DNA from: Leifsonia sp. AK011 | GTDB lineage: Bacteria > Actinomycetota > Actinomycetes > Actinomycetales > Microbacteriaceae | Assembly (NCBI RefSeq): GCF_013410945.1 | Contig: NZ_JACCCH010000001.1 | Span: forward strand, 2,294,001 to 2,358,000 | Direction: 5' to 3' | Length of the DNA: 64,000 nucleotides | Shown: piece by piece, positions 26,689 through 35,151 of the stretch | Numbering within the stretch: the stretch's first letter is position 1 | How the letters are laid out: each line of letters begins with the position of its first letter | Notes under the pieces: generated by a model | Databases searched by the model: none | The model's input: the letters and a program-made list of their open reading frames with translations, nothing else | Told to the model about the DNA's origin: nothing | Translations under genes and position numbers: made by a program

Positions 26689-27336
26689 ATGACCATAACG
26701 CAGTCGACCCCGCAACTCATGCCGATCCTCTCTGCTGGGCGCCACCGGAACGCGTCCCGCGGAGCGTGCTTCATGGAGTACGCCTCCTTCCTCGCCGGTG
26801 AGCGTTGGAGCGACAGGCCCGCCTGCACCCACCCGCTATTGGCCTCGCTCGCGCGCGATGTTAATGACCTGACCACGGATGCCCACCGAGGCGAGCTACT
26901 GCCCCTGGTGCCCCGGGTGGTCGGCCTCAACCCGGCGAGCGAGCTCTACTCGGCGGAGGTCGCCGTGCTCGCCGCATCGGCGGCACTCCCGATCGCGAGC
27001 ATGGAGCGTCAGCGGGCACTCGCGGCCGGCCTCATCTCGCTCGTACGGCGAGCGGAGGACGACCGTCTGGAGCGCATCGCCGAGGAATCTCTGGCCCAGG
27101 TTCCGGACATCCAGCGCTGGGCGCAGCGCTACCTGAACGAGGTGTACTCCGCCCGCGGATCGTGGACCCACGCCGCCGAGGCGATCGTGCACACGTCGAC
27201 GGTGGGCATCGCGCTGGCCTGCGTTGCCGACCCTGAGTCGCAGCTCAAGGACCTGCTGGTCGCCGCCATCCAGGCCGGTGAGCGCATGACTCAGCGCGTC
27301 GGTATCACCCCGGATCGGTTGCTCGTCGACAGTTAG
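26689..27336 (+). CDS. Conserved hypothetical protein upstream of pepN, 215 aa
   Basis: The protein is soluble, Ala- and Leu-rich and mostly helical, with RHRNASRGACFMEYASFLAGE in the N-terminal third, followed by PACTHPLLA. The RGACFMEYAS block looks conserved but I cannot name the family. The ATG at 26689 has an AGGAGG ribosome site five bases upstream. It ends 33 bp before pepN, and its stop codon forms the first bases of the likely pepN -10 box TAGGCT. Confidence 0.7.
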   Translation: MTITQSTPQLMPILSAGRHRNASRGACFMEYASFLAGERWSDRPACTHPLLASLARDVNDLTTDAHRGELLPLVPRVVGLNPASELYSAEVAVLAASAALPIASMERQRALAAGLISLVRRAEDDRLERIAEESLAQVPDIQRWAQRYLNEVYSARGSWTHAAEAIVHTSTVGIALACVADPESQLKDLLVAAIQAGERMTQRVGITPDRLLVDS

Positions 27337-27339
27337 GCT
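27334..27339 (+). promoter_or_regulatory. -10 box (TAGGCT) for pepN
   Basis: The hexamer overlaps the stop codon of the upstream gene and would give a leader of about 25 nt that carries the GGGAG ribosome site before GTG 27370. Confidence 0.45.
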
Positions 27340-27369
27340 GGACTCCCACGAACGAGCAGGGAGTGTGCT

Positions 27370-29937
27370 GTGCCAGGAGAGAATCTCACCCGTGTCGAGG
27401 CCCAGGAGCGTAAGGCCCTGATCGATGTGCAGTCCTACGAGGTCGCGCTCGACCTGACGACCGGTCCCGAGACCTTCGGTAGTACGACCACGGTGCGGTT
27501 CACCGCCACGCAGGGCGCATCCACGTTCATCGACGCGATCACCCGCACCGTTCACTCCGTCACGCTCAACGGCACCGCACTGGATGCCACGGCCGTGAGC
27601 GACGGCACGCGCATCCAGCTCGACAACCTCTCGGACACCAACGTGCTCGAGGTCGTCGCAGAGGTCGAGTACTCCCGCACTGGCGAGGGCCTCCACCGCT
27701 TCGTGGACCCGGTCGACGACGAGGTGTACCTGTACACGCAGTTCGAGGTGCCGGACTCCCGCCGCGTCTTCGCCGTCTTCGAGCAGCCCGACCTGAAGGC
27801 GACCTTCCAGTTCACGGTGACGGCGCCAGCCGACTGGGCCGTAGTCAGCAACTCCCCCACGCCGGTTCCCTCCCCTGCTGTGCTCCCCGAGGCTCTCGAA
27901 GGGGGCGCTGCGACCTGGACCTTCGCACCCACACCCGTTCTGTCCAGCTACGTCACCGCGCTCGTGGCTGGTCCGTATGAGTCTGTGCACTCGGAACTCA
28001 CGTCGAGCGATGGCCGTGTCATCCCGCTCGGGATCTTCGCCCGCAAGTCGCTCGCCCAGTACCTCGACGCCGACTACATCTTCGAGAAGACCCGCGAGGG
28101 CTTCGCGTTCTACGAGGAGAAGTTCGCCTACCCCTACCCGTTCGCCAAGTACGACCAGCTGTTCGTGCCGGAGTTCAACGCCGGCGCCATGGAGAACGCG
28201 GGCGCGATCACCTTCACGGAGACGTACGTGTTCCGCTCGAAGGTGACGGATGCCATCAAGGAGCGTCGCGTCGTCACGATCCTGCACGAGCTCGCCCACA
28301 TGTGGTTCGGCGACCTCGTGACCATGAAGTGGTGGAACGACCTCTGGCTCAACGAGTCGTTCGCGGAGTGGGCCTCGACGCTCGCGACCGCCGAGGCCAC
28401 CGAGTGGCATGAGGCGTGGACCACCTTCCAGGCGATGGAGAAGAGCTGGGCCTACAAGCAGGACCAGCTGCCATCCACCCACCCGGTCGTCGCGACCATC
28501 AACGACCTCGAGGACGTCCAGGTCAACTTCGACGGCATCACCTACGCCAAGGGCGGTTCGGTGCTCAAGCAGCTCGTCGCGTGGGTGGGTATTGACGCCT
28601 TCATGGCGGGTGTTGGCGCGTACTTCCGCAAGCACGAGTTCGCCAACACCGAGCTGACCGACCTGCTCGTCGAACTCGAGAAGACCTCCGGTCGCGAGCT
28701 CACGAGCTGGAGCAAGCTCTGGCTCGAGACCGCGGGCGTCAACACGCTCCGTCCCGCGATCCAGACCACGGATGACGGCGCCATCGCGTCGTTCGCGGTG
28801 CTCCAGTCCGCCGAGCCCGACTACCCCACGATCCGCCCGCACCGCCTCGCGATCGGTTTCTACAACCTCCGTGACGGCAAGCTCCGTCGCGACCACCGCG
28901 TGGAGATCGACATCGACGGTGAGCGGACCGAGGTTCCGGAACTCGTCGGCCTCGCCCGCCCTGACCTCGTGCTCGTCAACGATGAGGACCTGGCGTACGC
29001 CAAGATCCGACTCGACGCGGAGTCGCAGTCGGTTGCGATGGAGCACCTCGAGGACATCGACGACCCGCTGGCTCGTGCGATCGTCTGGGGCGCCGCCTGG
29101 GATGCCACGCGTGACGCCGAGACCCGCCCGAGCGACTACGTGCAGCTCGTGCTGAACAACATCGCCGCCGAGACCGAGTCGACCACCATCCGCACGACCC
29201 TCACGCAGCTCCTGTCCGTGGCCCGGTACTACGTCGACCCTGCTGCACGGGGTGCGACGATCGCCACGGTGGGCGATGGGCTCTGGACTCTCGCGCAGCG
29301 GGCGGATGCGGCATCCGACGCGCAGTTCCAGTTCGTGAAGTTCTTCGCCAACATCGCTTCGACGTCCGAGCACGTGGCGTCGCTCCGCGGGCTGCTCGAC
29401 GGCTCGATCACGCTCGACGGGCTCGAGATCGATACCGACCTCCGGTGGGAGTTGCTCGAGGGACTCGCACTCAACAACGCGATCTCCGATGCCGAGATCG
29501 AGAGCGCGCTGCTGGCCGACAACACATCGAACGGCCAGCAGGCCGCCGCGCGGGCACGTGCCGCAGTCCCGACCGCCGAGGCGAAGGCGACCGCGTTCGC
29601 CTCGCTCGCGGACAGCGACACCCTGAGCAACGCGATCGTGCGTGCGGTGACCATGGGCTTCCAGCACACAAATGACCCGGCGTCGCTGGCCCCGCTCGTC
29701 GAGCCGTACTTCGCGTCGCTCGACGAGATCTGGGCCACGCGCAGCTACAAGATCGCCGAGCACTTCGTCGAGGGCCTCTACCCCGCGCCGCTCGCGTCGC
29801 AGGACCTCGTGGATGCCACGAACGCCTGGCTCGACACGCATCCCGACTCGCCGGCCCTGCGCCGCATGGTGATCGAGAACCTCGCGGGCGTGGAACGTGC
29901 GCTGCGTGCCCAGGCGCGCGACGCCGCGGAGGTGTAG
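27370..29937 (+). CDS. pepN: Aminopeptidase N
   Basis: The 855-aa cytosolic M1 aminopeptidase is complete: GAMEN at 272-276, zinc site HELAH at 306-310 and third ligand E329 in LNESFAEW, with the ERAP1-like C-terminal helical domain after about residue 520. It releases N-terminal amino acids from peptides. The GTG start follows a GGGAG site. A GGAGGTG ribosome site for the next gene is embedded in its last codons, so pepN, the MscS gene and the globin gene form an operon. Confidence 0.96.
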   Translation: MPGENLTRVEAQERKALIDVQSYEVALDLTTGPETFGSTTTVRFTATQGASTFIDAITRTVHSVTLNGTALDATAVSDGTRIQLDNLSDTNVLEVVAEVEYSRTGEGLHRFVDPVDDEVYLYTQFEVPDSRRVFAVFEQPDLKATFQFTVTAPADWAVVSNSPTPVPSPAVLPEALEGGAATWTFAPTPVLSSYVTALVAGPYESVHSELTSSDGRVIPLGIFARKSLAQYLDADYIFEKTREGFAFYEEKFAYPYPFAKYDQLFVPEFNAGAMENAGAITFTETYVFRSKVTDAIKERRVVTILHELAHMWFGDLVTMKWWNDLWLNESFAEWASTLATAEATEWHEAWTTFQAMEKSWAYKQDQLPSTHPVVATINDLEDVQVNFDGITYAKGGSVLKQLVAWVGIDAFMAGVGAYFRKHEFANTELTDLLVELEKTSGRELTSWSKLWLETAGVNTLRPAIQTTDDGAIASFAVLQSAEPDYPTIRPHRLAIGFYNLRDGKLRRDHRVEIDIDGERTEVPELVGLARPDLVLVNDEDLAYAKIRLDAESQSVAMEHLEDIDDPLARAIVWGAAWDATRDAETRPSDYVQLVLNNIAAETESTTIRTTLTQLLSVARYYVDPAARGATIATVGDGLWTLAQRADAASDAQFQFVKFFANIASTSEHVASLRGLLDGSITLDGLEIDTDLRWELLEGLALNNAISDAEIESALLADNTSNGQQAAARARAAVPTAEAKATAFASLADSDTLSNAIVRAVTMGFQHTNDPASLAPLVEPYFASLDEIWATRSYKIAEHFVEGLYPAPLASQDLVDATNAWLDTHPDSPALRRMVIENLAGVERALRAQARDAAEV

Positions 29938-29942
29938 CAGCC

Positions 29943-30938
29943 CTGGACCCCTTCGCATTCTTCGAGGCGCTGCCTGACCCGCTCAAGCGGCTCATCCTCA
30001 TCGCGATCATCATCGTGGGTGCGGTGCTGCTTCGGTTCGTCCTGATCTTTGTCATCCGTCGCGTCGTCAACCGCGTCGTATCCGGGGTGAAGAAGAGGCA
30101 CAACGTGGACGACACGCGTGAACTCGAGGCGTCGCCCCTTGCCGCGGTGCGCCTCGTCCAACGCACGCGGTCCCTGGGCAGCGTGTTCTCGAACGGCGCG
30201 ACCGCCATCATCGTCGCCGTCTCCATCCTCATGATCTTCGCCGTGGCTGCCCCGGGTGCGACTGGCGCCTTTGCCCTGATCACCGCTGCCGTCGGTGCTG
30301 GCCTGGGTTTTGGAGCGCAGAACATCGTGCGTGACGTGCTCAACGGCATCTTCATCGTGTCCGAGGACCAGCTCGGCATCGGCGACGTGGTCGACACCGG
30401 CCTCGCGACGGGTGTCGTGGAGGATGTCGGCATTCGCATCACCCAGATCCGTGACGTCAACGGCACGCTGTGGTTCGTGCGCAATGGCGAGATCCTGCGC
30501 CTCGGCAACATGTCGTACGGGTGGGCGCGGGCGATCATCGACCTCGCGGTGCCCTACGACGCGGATGTCGACGCGATCCAGGCGCGCATCCTGGAGGTCG
30601 CGAACGAACTCGCCGCTGACCCGAAGTGGAAGCACCGCATCATCGAGAAGCCCGCCCTGTGGGGCATCGAATCGATCTCCGCCGAGGCCGTGGTGGTGCG
30701 CCTCGTCGTGAAAACCCGATCGACGGCGAAGGACGACGTGGCCAGAGAGCTCCGGTGGCGACTCAAGAAGGCGCTCGACGAGATGGGTGTCCGGCTTCCG
30801 GCACTCAATTCGATCGTGCTCACCGGGTTCGACGGGGCGGCGGGGTTGCGCAGCTCGAAAGCGAATCGGCAGAAGCCCCCGGCATCCCTCGACGATGTCG
30901 CCAAGAAGAACGCAACACCAACGAAGGGCGACGGATGA
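29943..30938 (+). CDS. MscS-family mechanosensitive channel, probable CTG start
   Basis: The product has three membrane helices (the third being GAFALITAAVGAGLGFGAQN) and an MscS beta domain (NIVRDVLNGIFIVSEDQLGIGD). It would vent solutes on hypo-osmotic shock. The first standard start in frame is GTG 30015, but it cuts into the first helix and has no ribosome site. CTG 29943 lies 8 nt after a perfect GGAGGTG and adds DPFAFFEALPDPLKRLILIA. Length from there is 331 aa. It overlaps the globin start by 4 bp (ATGA). Confidence 0.85.
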   Translation: MDPFAFFEALPDPLKRLILIAIIIVGAVLLRFVLIFVIRRVVNRVVSGVKKRHNVDDTRELEASPLAAVRLVQRTRSLGSVFSNGATAIIVAVSILMIFAVAAPGATGAFALITAAVGAGLGFGAQNIVRDVLNGIFIVSEDQLGIGDVVDTGLATGVVEDVGIRITQIRDVNGTLWFVRNGEILRLGNMSYGWARAIIDLAVPYDADVDAIQARILEVANELAADPKWKHRIIEKPALWGIESISAEAVVVRLVVKTRSTAKDDVARELRWRLKKALDEMGVRLPALNSIVLTGFDGAAGLRSSKANRQKPPASLDDVAKKNATPTKGDG

Positions 30939-31372
30939 CCGCGCACGAGCCCAACCCCGTGACCCTCCGCATGAGTGCCGGCGGCGATGCCGTGCAGGGC
31001 AACTTCTGGGAGCAGGTCGGCGGCCGACCGACGTTCGAGAAGCTCGTACGGGCCTTCTACGACGGCATCCGCACCGATGAGGTGCTGCTTCCGATGTATC
31101 CAGAAGAGGATCTCGAGGGTGCCATCCAGCGCCTCACCGGATTCCTCGAGCAGTACTGGGGTGGTCCCACGACGTACAGCGAGGAGCGCGGGCATCCGCG
31201 GCTGCGCATGCGCCACCTGCCGTTCAAGGTGAACCCGGATGCCAGGGACCGCTGGCTCCTCCACATGCGTGCCGCGGTCGACACCCTTGAGCTGCCACCG
31301 CTGCAGGACGCGACGCTGTGGGGTTACCTCGACCGCGCTGCCCACGCCATGGTGAACACGTTCGACGACTAG
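30935..31372 (+). CDS. glbO: Group II truncated hemoglobin (GlbO/trHbO)
   Basis: The 145-aa protein has the 2-on-2 globin pattern with FWEQVGGRPTFEKLVRAFY at the N-terminus, the distal-side TyrCD1 in EQYWGGPTTYSEERG and proximal histidine in HPRLRMRHLPFKV. Group II globins bind O2 and are linked to oxidative and nitrosative stress. The ATG overlaps the MscS stop, so it is the third gene of the pepN operon. It is convergent with a DUF2252 gene with a 4-bp overlap. Confidence 0.93.
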   Translation: MTAHEPNPVTLRMSAGGDAVQGNFWEQVGGRPTFEKLVRAFYDGIRTDEVLLPMYPEEDLEGAIQRLTGFLEQYWGGPTTYSEERGHPRLRMRHLPFKVNPDARDRWLLHMRAAVDTLELPPLQDATLWGYLDRAAHAMVNTFDD

Positions 31373-32670
31373 AGCTGCTCGGTGACCTGACGAAAGTCCC
31401 TCGCCGATTGGTCGGCATACGCCAGCGACCACTCGACGACCGCGTGATCGAAAACGCTCGATGAACCGAGATACCCGGCCATCGCGGGCGCCTGCGGACT
31501 CTGTGCGTGAGCGCGCCCGAGGACCGAACCGCACTCGCTGACGTAGGCCTCGAACGGCGTGGGTGCCAGGCCCGCGAGTTCCACCGCCCCCTTCATGTCA
31601 CGGAACTGCCGAACGTAGAAGTGCCGCCCCGTGGGCCCCGTGATGTAGCCCAGGAACGGGTCGGAGATCGCCTGCAGGATGCGCTGGTTGTCGACGACGC
31701 GCGCTCCGTGGTGCGAGTGCGCTGCATCCGGATGGCCACCCCAACTCTCCAGAGCGGATGTCTCGGCCTCCTTCACCTGCAGGATGAGCGCATCACCGGC
31801 CGGCCCCGTGAGCACGAGCACGTAGCACCGCGTGCCGACACTGCCCACTCCGACAACACGCAGCGCGATGTCGGTGATGTCGTACTGGGAGAGGAGCAGT
31901 GCGATATCCGGCGAGACCGTCGAACGGTAGTCGTCAAACAGGTGGAGCAGTTGGGCCTGCTCATCGTCTGTCAGTCTCGTGAGCAGGGGCGGCGCATCGA
32001 CGAAGCGGCGGACTCCGTCGGCATCGAGTTCGGTCATACGGGAGATTGCATGGTCGGATGTGCGTTTCCTTGCCTGGGCCACGGCGCGATCGATCATCTC
32101 GCGCGCTTCGCCCGACGTGCGTTTGCGAAGGCTCTTGATAGCGGCGCTGCGATAGAAGCGTTCGATCACTGGCAGCGTCATCATCTGCTGCATGCTCTCG
32201 CGGTAGGCACGTGCCGCTGTGAGGGCAGTCGCGCGTTCCACGGCCTCCCCGTACCCCGCATCCCGAGCAGCGACCACGACACTCGTCACGAGGCGCTTCA
32301 CGTCCCACTCCCACGGCGCCTCGTTGGCCTCATCGAAGTCGTTGAGGTCGAACAGGAGGGTGCGCTGGGGTGAGGCGTACAAGCCGAAGTTCGTGATGTG
32401 GGCGTCACCGCAGCTCACGATCGAGATCCCGGTATGGGGGTCATCGGCGAGATCGGCGGCCATGATCGCCGCCGTTCCGCGGTAGAACGCGAAAGGGTTG
32501 GAGGTCATACGCTGCATCCGAAGGTCGATCAGTTCGGGCAGCCGCGTTGCATTCTGGGCTTGCAGAATCGCTAGGGGGTCGCGATCGGTCACGACATGTT
32601 CTGCATGCCGCGATCTGGGCACCTCAGCCCGTAGAGCCTTCCCCAGCGCCACCGCGTCGTCGTGTCTCAT
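31369..32670 (-). CDS. DUF2252 family protein
   Basis: The 433-aa protein matches DUF2252: PFAFYRGTAAIMAADLA, GDAHITNFGLYASP, FDLNDFDEANEAPWEWDVKR, FLGYITGPTGRHFYVRQ and DMKGAVEL. GDAHxxNFG with a later acidic LNDFDE is kinase/phosphotransferase-like (as in aminoglycoside and choline kinases), so a phosphotransfer role is plausible but not shown. A TACTTT leaderless box ends 6 nt before the start. Confidence 0.87.
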   Translation of the reverse strand: MRHDDAVALGKALRAEVPRSRHAEHVVTDRDPLAILQAQNATRLPELIDLRMQRMTSNPFAFYRGTAAIMAADLADDPHTGISIVSCGDAHITNFGLYASPQRTLLFDLNDFDEANEAPWEWDVKRLVTSVVVAARDAGYGEAVERATALTAARAYRESMQQMMTLPVIERFYRSAAIKSLRKRTSGEAREMIDRAVAQARKRTSDHAISRMTELDADGVRRFVDAPPLLTRLTDDEQAQLLHLFDDYRSTVSPDIALLLSQYDITDIALRVVGVGSVGTRCYVLVLTGPAGDALILQVKEAETSALESWGGHPDAAHSHHGARVVDNQRILQAISDPFLGYITGPTGRHFYVRQFRDMKGAVELAGLAPTPFEAYVSECGSVLGRAHAQSPQAPAMAGYLGSSSVFDHAVVEWSLAYADQSARDFRQVTEQL

Positions 32671-32676
32671 GCGCCA

Positions 32677-32682
32677 AAAGTA
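32677..32682 (-). promoter_or_regulatory. Leaderless -10 box (TACTTT) of the DUF2252 gene
   Basis: The box ends 6 nt upstream of ATG 32670. Confidence 0.45.
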
Positions 32683-32719
32683 GCGCGTGGAGACCGGCCC
32701 ACCCTGCGCCCGGAGGCGG

Positions 32720-32791
32720 AACCCCCGCGAAAAGCCACCTGTCGGGGCCCTCGGCCTGAAATCGCTCAGTACGTGGCTTTTCGCGGGGGTT
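32720..32791. repeat. Long perfect inverted repeat between DUF2252 and qorB
   Basis: Arms of 19 bp (32720-32738 and 32773-32791), reading AACCCCCGCGAAAAGCCAC and complement, enclose a 34-nt loop. It lies just after the qorB stop and may end its transcript, but no T-run follows. Confidence 0.9.
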
Positions 32792-32798
32792 GGGGGCG

Positions 32799-33653
32799 CT
32801 AGAGCGTCGCGGCGAGAGTCTCGCGGATCGGCGTCGTAGGCCGTCCGATGAGCGATGCCAACTCGCCGGTCGTGACGGCGAGGAGGCCGTCACGGATGTT
32901 CGCATCCAGGCCCACGATGAAGCCGATGGTTCCCTCATCCAGACCCGCGGACTCGAGCGCCGCAGTGTAGTCCTCGGGCGACAATGCCGCGTAGGTCACC
33001 GGAGTACCAGTGACCTCGCTGATCGCCTCGGCGAGTTCGCCGTGCGTCCATGCGTAGTCGCCGGAGAGCTCGTAGGTGCGGCCATCGTGGCCCTCGCCGA
33101 CGAGCACGACGGCGGCGGCATCCGCGTAGTCAGCACGCGCAGCACTTGCGACGCGACCGTCGCCGACGCTCGAGGCGAGCGTTCCGCTCGCCACCGCCTG
33201 CTGGGCCGTCTGGATGTAGTTCTCGTTGTACCAACCGTTGCGAAGCACCGTGAAAGGCACGCCCGAGGCCTGGAGGTACTCCTCTGTCGCCTTGTGCTCG
33301 GGTGCGAGGATCAGCGCCGACGTCGTCGCGGCTGGAGCGCTCGTGTAGACGATGCGCGAGACACCTGCGGCCTTGGCCGCGTCGATGACGCTCGAGTGCT
33401 GGGCAAACCGCTGGCCGACCTCTGAGCCGGAGACGAGCATGACAGTGTCGGCATCCTCGAAGGCCGCAGCGAGAGTGGCGGCATCCGTGTATTCGATCTG
33501 CGCGACACGCACACCCTGGGCTGCGAGATCGTCGAGCTTCTCGACGGAACGACCGGCGGCGACGATGTCGGATGCCGGGGTGCCGTTGCGCAGCAGCGCT
33601 TCGACGATGAGACGACCGAGGTGCCCTGTGGCACCGGTGACGACGATTGACAT
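32799..33653 (-). CDS. qorB: NmrA-like NAD(P)H-dependent quinone oxidoreductase (QorB type)
   Basis: The 284-aa protein is a short-chain/NmrA Rossmann protein with VTGATGHLGRLIVEAL at the N-terminus, VYTSAPAATTSALILAPEH and VLRNGWYNENY, the pattern of QorB. It would reduce quinones with NADPH. The ATG at 33653 follows an AGGAAAGGA site. It is divergent from an HxlR-type regulator, the same arrangement as qor genes with redox-sensing QorR-type repressors elsewhere. Confidence 0.85.
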   Translation of the reverse strand: MSIVVTGATGHLGRLIVEALLRNGTPASDIVAAGRSVEKLDDLAAQGVRVAQIEYTDAATLAAAFEDADTVMLVSGSEVGQRFAQHSSVIDAAKAAGVSRIVYTSAPAATTSALILAPEHKATEEYLQASGVPFTVLRNGWYNENYIQTAQQAVASGTLASSVGDGRVASAARADYADAAAVVLVGEGHDGRTYELSGDYAWTHGELAEAISEVTGTPVTYAALSPEDYTAALESAGLDEGTIGFIVGLDANIRDGLLAVTTGELASLIGRPTTPIRETLAATL

Positions 33654-33731
33654 GGGAGTCCTTTCCTGGAGGTTACGGAGCACAACCTCACCCCTTTGAC
33701 TTTACTTCCCGATCGCAGGTACCCACTTTTT

Positions 33732-33756
33732 GGTAAGTTAGGTGAATGCAGGTAAG
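33732..33756 (+). promoter_or_regulatory. Leaderless promoter and GGTAAG repeats in the qorB/hxlR intergenic region
   Basis: TAAGTT at 33734-33739 ends 6 nt before ATG 33746 and is the probable -10 of the regulator. Two GGTAAG copies at 33732-33737 and 33751-33756, 19 bp apart, straddle the start and could be half-sites for autoregulation. Confidence 0.4.
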
Positions 33757-34108
33757 CGAACTCAATCGTCACGGATTCACCTCTGGCATCCTTCCCGCAC
33801 AGTGCCCCTCGCGTACTGTGCTCGACCACGTCACCAGCAAGTGGGGCGTTCTCGTGATCATCGCCCTTTCGCAGGGTGACCTGCGCTGGGGTGAGTTGCG
33901 GCGCACGGTCGAGGGCGTGAGCGAGAAGATGCTCGCGCAGACCCTGCGCACGCTCGAGGCGGACGGTTTCGTGCATCGGGAGGCCCAGGCCACGATCCCT
34001 CCGCGGGTCGACTACGGCCTCACCGACCGTGGTCGGGCTCTCGCCGAGCGGTTGCTGCCCCTCATGGACTGGATCGCCGACAACGCCGACGAGATCCTCA
34101 GCGTCTAG
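33746..34108 (+). CDS. HxlR-family winged-helix regulator (QorR-like)
   Basis: The 120-aa protein has the HxlR domain: PAQCPSRTVLDHVTSKWGVLV, ELRRTVEGVSEKMLAQTLRTLE and PRVDYGLTDRGRAL. C20 sits at the position of the redox-sensing Cys of HypR/QorR-type members. It most likely represses the divergent qorB until oxidised by quinones or disulfide stress. The 3' end overlaps the next convergent gene by 4 bp. Confidence 0.88.
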   Translation: MQVSELNRHGFTSGILPAQCPSRTVLDHVTSKWGVLVIIALSQGDLRWGELRRTVEGVSEKMLAQTLRTLEADGFVHREAQATIPPRVDYGLTDRGRALAERLLPLMDWIADNADEILSV

Positions 34109-35106
34109 CTCTCGACCTCGGCGGGCTTTCGAAGTCGCTTGACGCGACCGACCACATCAAACGGACCGAAGAGCCATGCGGATGCCGCGATGATCAGCAC
34201 CAGCACGAGAACCGTGAGCGTCGCAGCGTAGATGCCCCCGACGACCTGATCGAAGAGGATCGCGCCCACCTCATCCGGCACCCCTGCAACGTCGAACTCG
34301 CGCAAAACGATGGACCGTCCGATCGCCAGGCCCACCAGAAGCACTGCCATCGTCAGGGCAATGCCTCCCGCAGAGATGAGCAGTGAACGGATGCTCGCTC
34401 CGGCTACGAACAGGCCGCCGACGACAAGCGCGAGCGCCAGCCACGGCAGCCAGAAGGCGACCGTTGTGGCGATCCGGTAGGCCACCTGGACGGTCACGAG
34501 CGTGTCCGATTCCATGATCACCACAGTGCGATCGACTTCGGGGATGTCTGCGGCGAACGACAGTCCGCCGTCAGCGAGCGAGTCCTTTACGGCCTCGACG
34601 ATCGGCCCTATCTCGATACCCAGCTGGCCGTCATCACCGAGGCTGACCACGGAGTCCGGTCCGCCTTCGAGCGCAGAGATGACTACTCCGTGGCTGAGCC
34701 GGAGCGATGTCGCGAAGATCTCGGAGAAGGCATCCGATTCGATGACCCGCGTGACTCCCCCAGCGACAAGCTGGCGGAGGGATTGCTCGACGACCCCACT
34801 CAGGGCGGTCGTGGCCGCCGAACCGACAGCGCCCTCGTTGGGAACGACGGCGCTGACGACGGACTGCGAGAGCGACGCGAAGTCCACCTGCTCCTCGATC
34901 GCGGAGGTCACCTGCGCGGCGAGGAATGCCTGGACCTCGTCGTTGGATGCAAGCGGCGCGAACGTATCGACGAACGCATCGGTGTCAGACAACTCACTCA
35001 CTGCCCACCCGGACACGAGCGCGATGGGTGCCAGAACGATGCCGATGACGATCATCGTTGAGCCGGTGATGCGCCTCCAACGGGGCGCTGTTCTTGGGGT
35101 ATCCAC
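34105..35106 (-). CDS. Conserved membrane protein with large extracytoplasmic domain
   Basis: The 333-aa protein has one helix at about 18-40, a long loop of about 170 residues (VDTFAPLASNDEVQAFLA, then a Ser/Val-rich helical region) and three more helices between about 215 and 320, ending in basic RVKRLRKP. This layout is frequent in actinobacteria but I cannot name a function. The start is GTG 35106, 6 nt after a TAGCTT box. Confidence 0.75.
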   Translation of the reverse strand: MDTPRTAPRWRRITGSTMIVIGIVLAPIALVSGWAVSELSDTDAFVDTFAPLASNDEVQAFLAAQVTSAIEEQVDFASLSQSVVSAVVPNEGAVGSAATTALSGVVEQSLRQLVAGGVTRVIESDAFSEIFATSLRLSHGVVISALEGGPDSVVSLGDDGQLGIEIGPIVEAVKDSLADGGLSFAADIPEVDRTVVIMESDTLVTVQVAYRIATTVAFWLPWLALALVVGGLFVAGASIRSLLISAGGIALTMAVLLVGLAIGRSIVLREFDVAGVPDEVGAILFDQVVGGIYAATLTVLVLVLIIAASAWLFGPFDVVGRVKRLRKPAEVES

Positions 35107-35111
35107 GTGCC

Positions 35112-35118
35112 TAAGCTA
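35112..35118. promoter_or_regulatory. Overlapping divergent -10 boxes (TAAGCTA)
   Basis: On the + strand TAAGCT (35112-35117) can serve the FAD dehydrogenase with a short leader. On the - strand TAGCTT (35113-35118) ends 6 nt before GTG 35106. The two boxes share five base pairs, so one site can drive both genes. Confidence 0.5.
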
Positions 35119-35151
35119 GAGCATCCGAACCGTGACAAGGGAGTCCGCTTC

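Noticed and set aside
26896-29958. A 1020-codon open frame on the minus strand opposite pepN
   Set aside because: It lies antisense to a complete, motif-rich pepN. Its composition is Arg/Glu/His-rich, as expected for a shadow frame in high-GC DNA, and it has no recognisable domain.
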